From NCBI GenBank assembly GCA_963920525.1, contig OY986437.1:61107330-61171329 (forward strand): a stretch of 64,000 nucleotides of DNA, given 5' to 3'. This document shows, one piece after another, positions 56,666 to 64,000 of the stretch. Numbering within the stretch: position 1 is the stretch's first letter; each line of letters opens with the position of its first letter. This DNA comes from Dichetophora obliterata (Eukaryota; Arthropoda; Insecta; Diptera; Sciomyzidae). Made by a program: the position numbers and the translations under genes. The notes below the pieces were generated by a model. The model ran no database searches and had not been told where the DNA came from. It saw nothing but the letters and a program-made list of their open reading frames with translations.

Positions 56666-58384
56666 AACTGATGGCATTAGTGTTAAAAGAACAAGTTATA
56701 GTGAGCATTGCATATAGTGAGCAAAAAAAAATCCGTTCCTTAAATTTCTTTAATTCTTTAAAGTCTTATAAACTGGCAATTAAGCTTGATAAAAAGAAAA
56801 TAATGATGTACATTTATTCAGGCCATATAGAAGTACAATTAGTCCAAATATGAACAAAATCCAGAATCTGACAGAGAATTGCCCGCTACACGTGAAATGC
56901 CCCATGTATGAAATATTCAAGTATTTTAACTCATATTTCTCCAAATCTAAGAAATCATGCTGTAGAATGTTGCAAGCGGACTTGATATCAATACAGTTTT
57001 TCTTTAAATTATTTCTGCTTTTATACAATTTTTGGAAATTCAACATTTATCATACCTTCATCTCTTATATTTAAGTAAAAACTTGTCTTCAAAACTAAGA
57101 ATCTGTTTTGATAACGTTGCATCGAAATCAAGACGTAAGGCCGTTAAATCATGTAAAAATTATCTACATTAAGGAGAAACCTCTATAGAATATAGAAAAA
57201 TCATGCTTATGAGTTGATGCCACAGTTTCTTAATATAAGGGAAGCTGTTTTTTTGAGTGTAATTTTACTATCTTTTAAAGGCGAAATACAAATCATACAG
57301 TAATTGACTAGTTGTGAAAATTCGAATGAGTTTGGAGAAATCTTCATAAAATTGCTTACACATAAACCTGCTATTTTTTTATTTTTCCCAATTCATGATT
57401 TAAAATTTCAGCCGGTCTAAAATCTCAGTTATATTTCGCTTAAGGATTATCAATGTTTTTTAATAATGCAATACAAAAACACAAGAAATGGGATTTTTAG
57501 ACAAACTGGTAGTAATAATTTTTTTTGTGTTGTTTCTGATACTTCCTCAAATCTTTCCTTATCAAAAAATTATTGTATTCGAAAGTAGCATATAAAGTTT
57601 TTTCAAACTCTCCGAACGTGATTCCTTATTCAACTCATTGCATTCCTAACTTTTAATCTGTTACTTAATATTCAACAAAATTCAACAAAATTTCTTTTTC
57701 ACATATTTCTCACCTAACTCAAAATAAGTTTCCGCCATCAGCAACATATTCAATGCATTTCAGTCAAAATATGCTCCAAACTTCATTTTGCATTATTTTG
57801 ATTTTAATATCCATTATAGACCTATCTCTCTCCTTCTCTCTCTCTCTCTCCCTCTCTCTGTCTCTTTCTTCACATCAGTCTATTTATCTCAGTGCAATTG
57901 AATATCTTCTCCCTCGCTTTGTATTATTTTGGAAATGCATGTAAAGTCTGCCAAATTATTTACCAAATAGTTTCATTTCCAGCTGTGGCTTTGATGGCAA
58001 AATTGCAATAACAACAGCACGCACTAAATTCAGCCAAAATGTTTGTCCGTCCATAAATGGGTCGTAACGTGATGTTGCTTCCTGTTAGCAGCATTGCGTT
58101 CAAATAATTATCGAAGGATTTTGCATGCATGCGACGACTAACTTGGTCATAATTATGCGCCTTGCTAAGAGAGAGAAGGCTTTCAATAATTTTGAACGCA
58201 ATTGTGGTAGCTTTCATGAGGCATTTGGTACCATTTATAGGTTATTCATTGAAAACCGGGAAGCAATCACATTTACGTAATAAATTCTGCAGTCGAAGAA
58301 GCTAAATGTTATGCGAAAATGTTATGCGGTTTTATCTAACTTGTCTACTTCGTTATTTAAAATTATGTACAAACGTTATTTGGA
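56666..58384. other. no gene; CT microsatellite at 57824-57872
   Basis: AT-rich DNA with a CT-rich simple repeat (57824-57872). The open frames here are low-complexity or AT-rich and show no domain. Confidence 0.5.
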
Positions 58385-58525
58385 AGAGTTACTTGAATAA
58401 CTCAGGGGGACAAATTTTTTATTATTGGATTTTCCCAGCAATATTAGTATTATTTTCGACTATTATTTTCAAAACTAGTATTACTTTTTTCTAGCATCAC
58501 CAGTTTTTGAGATAAACGTCAGTGA
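58385..58525 (+). repeat. left arm of an inverted repeat pair
   Basis: Matches 61187-61325 in reverse (GTTACTTGAATAACTCAGGG, then TCTAGCATCACCAGTTTTTG). The pair encloses Tc1-like copy 2 and a MITE. Confidence 0.75.
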
Positions 58526-58910
58526 AATCGTTCAATAAAAACTTAAGTGAAATTTTATTACAATATATCAAAATTTGTTCAAACGATTCAACGAGTTGAA
58601 GTGCGGGAAGTAAAATCTAAGTGAAAAAGTTAGCGTGGAGAAATTATACCTTCTTGAATATAACCAAAGTGAACTTCTTCTTGGTGCAGGCTTATCTAAG
58701 ATATATTGCCTTAAAAGATAGAGATTTTCTTTAGTTCTTATTAGGTAGGTACAGTGTTGCGCAAAACAATAGCAACAAAATCAGTACGCTGCTACAAAAT
58801 CGTGTATCTTTTTAAATATTAGGGACACACGAAAATTATTATAGGAACCCAAGCATATATTCATATATCATATTAAAAACAAATAATATTCAAATTTTTT
58901 TTTTATTAAA

Positions 58911-59273
58911 GCCTAGTACTCTGTTCGTTAGCGTGAAATTTCGCTGGCAACATCTATTTATTTGTTGCGTGAAATTTCTGACTTAAAGTTTGTTGCAGGA
59001 AATTTCTATGGCAACGTTTTTCAGAGAGACTCAGAGAATAAGTTAGGAGATTTCATATGATATCTCTCTTTTCACTTCAAAATAAATAGGCAGTACAATT
59101 AAATTGTCGTGAAAAAATGTTGCTTAGTAACATGTTGCAATAATTTCACGCAGCGGAACAAAGTACTGCTCTGATGAACATGTTGTGAAAATTTCCACGC
59201 TTGTTTCGAAGCTGTCACTTTTTGTATGGAGATTTGAGTGGAATTTCACATGAAACTGAACAGAGTACTATGC
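58911..59273. mobile_element. TTAA-flanked MITE, copy 2 (uninterrupted)
   Basis: Ends GCCTAGTACTCTGTTC and, inverted, GCATAGTACTCTGTTC, flanked by TTAAA (58906-58910, 59274-59278). The site is empty in Tc1-like copy 1 (ATTAAATTTAAAATTATTG near 20934), which confirms the boundaries. Confidence 0.88.
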
Positions 59274-59321
59274 TTAAATTTAAAATTAATGTGACTGCAT
59301 TCAGTTTGTCTGAGAGCAAAA

Positions 59322-60430
59322 CAAAAGCAACATAATTAATATTTGGTGTAAGATTCATTATTCTTGATAACCGCTGCACATCTGAGTGACATCGACTCTA
59401 TTAAATTAGATATGTTGGTATTAGGTATATGTTCCCAATTAACTTTCAGGGCTTCATACAGTGCAGTATTATTGGAAAACCTTTGACCAGAAACTTTTAC
59501 CTTCAAAATCCCAAAAAGATTTTCAATGGGATTCTAGTCATTGTGACTGTGCCGGCCAATCCAGGACTTGAATCCCATTGCCTCTAATGTAATCTTTGAT
59601 GAGCTTTGAAGTATGATTCGGGTCGTTGTCGGGCTGAAACGTGCACTGAAGCGACATATTCCACTCTGAATGTGGTTGCATCTTGCTTTCTAAAATGTCA
59701 TTATATACAAATCGATCCATAATTCCATCAATTTTTTGAAATGGTTCAACTTCATTGTAGGAAAAACAAGTGCAGACCATAATGCCACCGCCTTCGTGCT
59801 TAAAATTTTTTTTGCAGTTTGGGCTTCAAGTCGTGTACCTGGGTGGCGCCGTACCGTGCGATTAATCTCATCTGAATTAATCAAGTTGATTCATCGCTAA
59901 AAAAGGTCTTCGATTTTTGAACGGTCCAATTTAGGTGCTCTTTTGCAAGACTGAGTCTAAAAAACAATAAATTGCAACTTGTTGTCACAATTTCAGACAG
60001 AATTGTTTAAATTGTAACACCTCACCTTGTTTTTTATGCTTAGCTGTAAGCAAAGGTTTCTCTGCCGGTCAAAAGGGTAACTTCTTTAATCGTTCTCAAC
60101 GGCTCGTCTTCAAACAGTGCTGTGATGGATATCTAAATCAAGTGTCCGCACAACCTCTTTGGATGTGACAAATGCATTTCGTTTGAACACGCCACAAATG
60201 TTCCTGTCATCACGCAGCGATGTCTTCTGCGGCCGCCCTCTTTAATGCACCGTTGTTACGTCTTTTGTGATGGTATATTTCTTTATTAATCTGAAAACTA
60301 TTGACTGATTAATATTAAACTGTTTCACCTTAGATATTTGTGAATTTCCGTTTTTATATTCGGAAATAATTTGCAAATTAAGAGCTTCACAGTATTAAAA
60401 ACGTGCCATTATAAATGGAATAGTCAATGT
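59322..60430 (-). pseudogene. Tc1-like transposase, second broken copy
   Basis: Homologous to 20996-22087. Readable blocks on the minus strand: the helix-turn-helix N terminus (around 60400-60250), a GRPQKTSLRDDRNICG hinge, a SDESTxxN region where a small deletion removes KFN residues (near 59885), RRHPGTRLEAQ, MVCTCFSYNE, FQPDNDPNHTSKLIKDYI with the second Asp (intact here, unlike copy 1) and WPAQS. As in copy 1 the frame slips by one base directly before DLNPIEN (CAGTCACAATGAC), and Leu of that block is a TAG stop (59533-59535). The catalytic motif order is Tc1 DD34E. Neither copy can supply transposase. Confidence 0.85.
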
Positions 60431-60779
60431 CACAACTAGCGCAAAAACAAAACTAAACTTAAATGTTTATGACTTACAAATAACACGTGCTTTACAATAA
60501 AGGAACTTTTACCGGTAATTCTTGGAACTTTTATTCTCTTTTTACATTTTTCAAGTTTTGTTGCTATTGTTTTGCTCAAAATTGAATGCAGCCACATTAA
60601 TTTTAAATTTAATAAAAAAAACAAAACCAAATTTGAATTTGATTTGTTTTATATATGATGTATGAATATATGCTTTGATTCTTATAATCATATTTGTGTG
60701 TCCCCAATATTAAAAAAGATACACGATTTTGTTGCAGCGCACTTATTTTGTTGCTATTGTTTTGCGCAACACTGTACAT

Positions 60780-61074
60780 TAGGGCGGGTCAAATTCTGGC
60801 TCAGCGAAATTCGTTCGAAATTCATTCTCCACTACAGCATATACAAATTCTGAAAAAAAAGCTGTGCGGACTTTCGTAAATAGATTCATACACATACATT
60901 CATACATTCATATTTTATAATTGAGAACAAAATCTATTTACGAAAGTCCGCACAGCTTTTTTTCAGAATTTGTATATGCTGTAGTGGAGAAAAAGTCTTG
61001 AAATTACATGTATTTTACGAATTTCGCTGAGCCAGACCACCAAAAAATTCGTCCATACAAATTGACCCGGCCTA
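60780..61074. mobile_element. 295-bp palindromic MITE (TAGGGCGGGTC ends)
   Basis: Ends TAGGGCGGGTCAAATT and, inverted, TAGGCCGGGTCAATTT; an 8-bp duplication CTGTACAT lies at 60772-60779 and 61075-61082. The long inner arms (ATACAAATTCTGAAAAAAAA and its inverse) give a hairpin around 60895-60935. It is inserted exactly across the right end of Tc1-like copy 2. Confidence 0.88.
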
Positions 61075-61186
61075 CTGTACATATTGAGTTGTTATTGTTG
61101 TAATATTTTTTTATTCTCTTAAACTTAAATAAACATAAAAAAATAAAAACTTACATTGAAATTCTTAGAATTCAAAGAAGTTTATC

Positions 61187-61325
61187 TCAAAAACTGGTGA
61201 TGCTAGAAAAAAGTAATAATAGTTTTGAAATCAGCGCACCAAGATTAGTCGAAAATAGTACAAATATTGCCGTGAAAATCTAAAAATAAAATTTTTTCCC
61301 CTGAGTTATTCAAGTAATTTTTGGT
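61187..61325 (-). repeat. right arm of the inverted repeat pair
   Basis: Inverted match to 58385-58525. Between the arms lie Tc1-like copy 2 and the MITE at 60780, suggesting an older fold-back that the Tc1 entered. Confidence 0.75.
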
Positions 61326-61520
61326 GAATAGCCTTATTAAACTGAACATTTTTTGGAAAAAACAAAAATATCTTAACTGTTTCCTTATTCCAACCGAAAA
61401 TATTAAGAAACAATTTTTTTCTTTCATGCACTTGTGCAAACTTTAAGCTGTTTGCGCACGGGTTTATATGCGTCTGATCTTACTAAAATTTTACACAAAA
61501 CTTTGTTCATCCATGAAGTG

Positions 61521-62058
61521 CCCAGTGGTTCGCGGCATCACTGACGAACTTTTCGTGATGATTTCTTGAAGGAAGTTTCTGCATGAGCTGCTGGACTTAA
61601 AAAAAATTCATACAAAATAGAATGTAAAGCAGCGGTTGTCAGCGCCTAACTTTTTCCCACTCTATTACAACAACTTGAAGATATTCATGATTGTTGTAAT
61701 TCGCCGAATCGTTCAGAGGCTAAGCTGCAACAATACAGCGTTTTCACTTCTTCAACGTTTCGGAAGGAATGTTACTTCACGAATTTTATTTTTCGATTTT
61801 AAGTTTCGATTTTAATTCATTGACGAATTTTCTTTATATTCCTGTCTACTTTTCGTTAAGGAAACTTCCCCAATAATATGATATTGTGTTCGTGCATGAT
61901 AAATCCCGACGTTTCTGCATTCCGTCTTGCACGAATTTGGAACATTTATATGAAGTTTTCGTCAATGAAATGTATGGCCAAATCAGCATATTTCGTCAAG
62001 GATCAAGAAAAATCGTACATGATTCATTTGAGATTTCTTCAAGACTGGAACTACTGGG
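61521..62058 (+). mobile_element. CCCAG-ended MITE (family O), copy 2
   Basis: Ends CCCAGTGGTTCGCGG and, inverted, CCCAGTAGTTCCAGTC; TG lies outside both ends (61519-61520, 62059-62060). It matches 46531-47038 along its length with small indels. Open frames near the right end are shared by both copies but lack any known domain. Confidence 0.7.
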
Positions 62059-62217
62059 TGCTTGCAAATTTTCCTATACAAATAAGGTCTACTCTAAGCT
62101 ACACGCATCTGTATTCTCTATTGTATTTATCTTTCTGAAAACAAACAAAACCAATAACGAACCACAAAAACGAAAGCATCTAATGTGTACGAACAACAAC
62201 AACAGCATAAGCAGCTA

Positions 62218-62430
62218 CCCAGTGGGCAATTGCAGTGGTTCCAAGGCCTTCTAGCAGGCCTGCGTAAGGTTTTTATAGGCCTTCCACACTCCTTGCAAAC
62301 ACCATTGTATTGCTTGTATGAAATGGAAAAATTTGTCAGGCCTTCCTGAAAGAGACCTGAAAGAGACCTGAAAGAGACCTGCCAGAAGCGCTCTTTCGAG
62401 AGGTCACGTTAGAAGGAAAAGCAATATAAT
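62218..62430 (+). mobile_element. CCCAGT-ended MITE fragment
   Basis: Starts CCCAGTGGGCAATTGCAGTG with TA just outside (62216-62217) and runs through AGGCCTTC blocks as in 16165-16305. A 12-bp unit (GAAAGAGACCT core) is repeated three times at 62346-62383. The right end was not found. Confidence 0.55.
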
Positions 62431-62450
62431 GCCCTGTTTAGGTAAAACAA

Positions 62451-62481
62451 ACGATGCGTCTATTTCACGAACGCATCGTCC
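62451..62481. repeat. small hairpin
   Basis: ACGATGCGT faces ACGCATCGT across an 11-base loop. Function unknown; it lies beside the MITE fragment. Confidence 0.6.
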
Positions 62482-62660
62482 AACAGGCGGCAATCAGCTG
62501 TTTTGGATCCATGTATGAAGAATGTCAGACACAAACGAACACAGCTGACTCAGTAACGAACTAAGACGTAACCTCAGTATAAAGTTGGGTCTTTGTAAGC
62601 AAAAAAATCCGAACTAGACGTCACAATTTGACGAAGGCAAAATTATTATCGTTCTGAAAA

Positions 62661-63143
62661 TGAAAGTTGCTACTAACAGATTTGGAGCTAGTAGAGCAAA
62701 AGCAGATGAAAAATGGAACGCCATCTGCTAAAGTAAACTTCTACGGTCCTCCTCAAAGAAGTGCACACAATCTATTTAAGAACAGAAGCTATCACAATCA
62801 ACTAAAATCAGTTTCATTTCTACCAAAAGTCAACAATTCAGTAACCAAAACAGATGATGCAAAAAGTATTGCCACCTATTAAAAAATGCTAGTAATATGT
62901 ATACAATTTTCAAAATTTTTGTCAGTTTTACGCTAAATGCTAAACTTTTACAATCTGGCAATAAAGTTTTTGAAAAGTACTGACGTTGGAGTATTTCAAA
63001 AACGTAAGCAACGTAATGTTGGACGACGACGCAAGAAAAAATTACAAAGACCCAATTTAGGACGATCACGTCGGAAAACGAACGAAGCTGCTCACGAAGG
63101 CTTCGTTTTACCTACACAGGGCATAAATATCAACTTCAAATAA
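62661..63143 (+). pseudogene. broken coding region of unknown family
   Basis: ATG at 62661 opens MKVATNRFGASRAKADEKWN; after a shift the neighbouring frame reads NGTPSAKVNFYGPPQRSAHN to a stop at 62880-62882, and a further frame (62937-63143) gives a strongly basic end with KRKQRNVGRRRKKKLQRP and GFVLPTQGIN. The composition and the order of plausible protein text in successive frames suggest one decayed gene or retrocopy with a basic, nucleic-acid-binding-like C terminus. I do not recognise the family, see no intron boundaries, and the link between the pieces is inferred. Confidence 0.35.
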
Positions 63144-63409
63144 AAAACGACCAACAATTTCGGATTAGAAACATGGTCCTCTCATGCGGCGGTCCGACAT
63201 CTTACCCTCTCGTCTATCGTGGTTGTTAAGAATCAATGGCTTATTTTGCATCAATACAAATGAAAATAAGCTTTCGGGAGCCCCGGTTCGAGACCCAACT
63301 CGGACAAAAATAAAATTTTTATGTTGTTTTTTTAAAATCTACATTTTTTACAAACTGTTCTGTGTATTTAAGAAAAGACTTGGAGTTTTTTCATATAAAT
63401 ATTTTCATA

Positions 63410-64000
63410 AAAAGGGTGTTTTTTATAGAGTGATACGACTTTGAGTTAGCATTACTGATTTATTTGACCACCCATTTAACAGATGATAGTTGCTATTTAT
63501 TTAGTTTGCTTTGACGTTTCATTATGGATCGACTTACACCAGAGCAACGCGTGCAAATTGTGGAAATTTTTAATCAAAATAATGGTTCTGTTCGTCAAAC
63601 TTATCGTGCACTTCGTCCATTTTGTGGCGTACATAATCGTCCTACAGAGCTGCTAATTCGAAGAACAATATATCGTTTTCGGACCACATTTACTGTTACT
63701 GATAATGTGCATCCCGTGAGATGCCGAACAGTGCGCACTGAAGAATCTGCAGCCGCTGTACAGGAAAGCATTGAAGATGATCCTAATCAATCAATTCGTC
63801 ACCGTTCTCAGCAACTGGGGTTGTGTCCTTCCACTTTATGGAGGATTTTACGAAAAGATCTTGGCTTAAAACCTTTCTAGATTCAACTTGAGCAGGAATT
63901 AAAGCCAAACGACCATCGTATGCGCTGCGAATTCAGCGAATGGGCCAAAGCACAAATTGATATTGATTTTGAATTTCCATGGAAAATTTTATTTTCCGAC
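63410..64000 (+). mobile_element. mariner-family transposon, 5' half (cut by window end)
   Basis: A likely left end AAAAGGGTGTTTTTTATAG follows a TA (63408-63409), and a transposase gene starts 114 bp inside. The right end lies beyond the window, so the inverted repeat cannot be checked. Confidence 0.65.
63524..64000 (+). pseudogene. mariner-family transposase, N-terminal half, one stop codon
   Basis: ATG at 63524 (TTATGG context). Residues: MDRLTPEQRVQIVEIFNQNN with the first helix-turn-helix, RTIYRFRTTFTVTDN, VRTEESAAAVQESIEDDPNQ, SIRHRSQQLGLCPSTLWRIL (second DNA-binding helix set), then KPF, a TAG stop at 63878-63880 where the family usually has Lys, and in the same frame IQLEQELKPNDHRMRCEFSE, ending WKILFSD at the last base; that Asp should be the first catalytic residue. 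The layout matches the DD41D transposase at 43158, but the spacing of the later acidic residues lies outside the window. A single nonsense change separates this part from an open frame. Confidence 0.8.

Larger units (their letters stand above)
58752..60774 (-). mobile_element. Tc1-like transposon, copy 2, with a nested MITE
   Basis: Same ends as copy 1 (CAGTGTTGCGCAAAA), TA outside both (58750-58751, 60775-60776). It is interrupted at 58911-59273 by the TTAA MITE, inside the left inverted repeat. Without that insertion it is about the size of copy 1. Confidence 0.92.

Noticed and set aside
57824..57872. low-complexity Ser/Leu-rich protein
   Set aside because: Produced by a CT microsatellite.
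58906..59278. piggyBac element
   Set aside because: The TTAA target fits, but the ends do not start with the CCY triplet and no transposase is present.
63165..63300. further tRNA-like copy (GGTTCGAGACCC near 63282)
   Set aside because: Only a box B match is clear. No box A at the right distance on either strand.
1..64000. CRISPR arrays, bacterial operons, riboswitches
   Set aside because: The sequence is eukaryotic; tandem repeats found are minisatellites or simple repeats without spacer structure.

Overview
The window looks like insect genomic DNA, most likely from a higher dipteran such as a tephritid fruit fly. It is AT-rich, has short fly-type microsatellites (CAA/GTT, CA and CT runs), and is packed with transposons of animal type: non-LTR retrotransposons, Tc1, mariner DD34D, a DD41D element of the rosa type (a lineage first described from a Ceratitis fruit fly), hAT elements and many palindromic MITEs. 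I found no convincing host protein-coding gene, rRNA gene, functional tRNA gene or CRISPR array. By my tally more than half of the window is mobile DNA. The reading frames of recognisable origin, apart from one, belong to transposons and are mostly broken.

Layout. 0.5-8 kb: a hAT-type element (529-3824) carrying a second hAT (2193-3260), a third tentative hAT relic (4092-6212) and a 1.7-kb fold-back element (6283-7983). 8-11.2 kb: quiet intergenic DNA. 11.2-13.7 kb: a 5'-truncated non-LTR element on the minus strand with RT, RNase H and zinc-knuckle domains. 14-20.4 kb: tRNA-like sequences, small MITEs, a second non-LTR fragment (18.7-19.7 kb) and a fold-back with a palindromic minisatellite (19.8-20.35 kb). 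20.8-22.4 kb: Tc1-like copy 1. 22.8-31.3 kb: MITEs, a long palindrome and a third, very decayed non-LTR relic (27.6-29.7 kb). 31.6-32 kb: the only stretch resembling a host promoter and first exon, weakly supported. 34.5-38.7 kb: MITEs and a second copy of the first hAT, with a MITE inside it and, inside that, a 1.15-kb element (35689-36836) that carries an intact 102-residue gene. 40-48.8 kb: a Jockey-like retrotransposon interrupted by a mariner, a CCCAG-ended MITE and a hAT relic, the hAT relic itself split by a nearly intact DD41D transposon. 49.2-64 kb: a TTAA-flanked element with a nested insertion, a 1.33-kb non-coding insertion with 15-bp direct repeats, further MITEs, Tc1-like copy 2 with a nested MITE, an unrecognised broken coding region, and the first half of another mariner-family transposase cut by the window end.

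How the parts relate: the genes do not form a pathway. What can be read is an insertion history. Several insertions lie in repeats whose uninterrupted sequence is also present in the window, so boundaries and target-site duplications can be checked internally. The most promising unknown is the 35689-36836 element: long terminal inverted repeats, a target-site duplication confirmed by an empty-site copy, and a small, apparently spliced gene whose product I cannot place in any transposase family.
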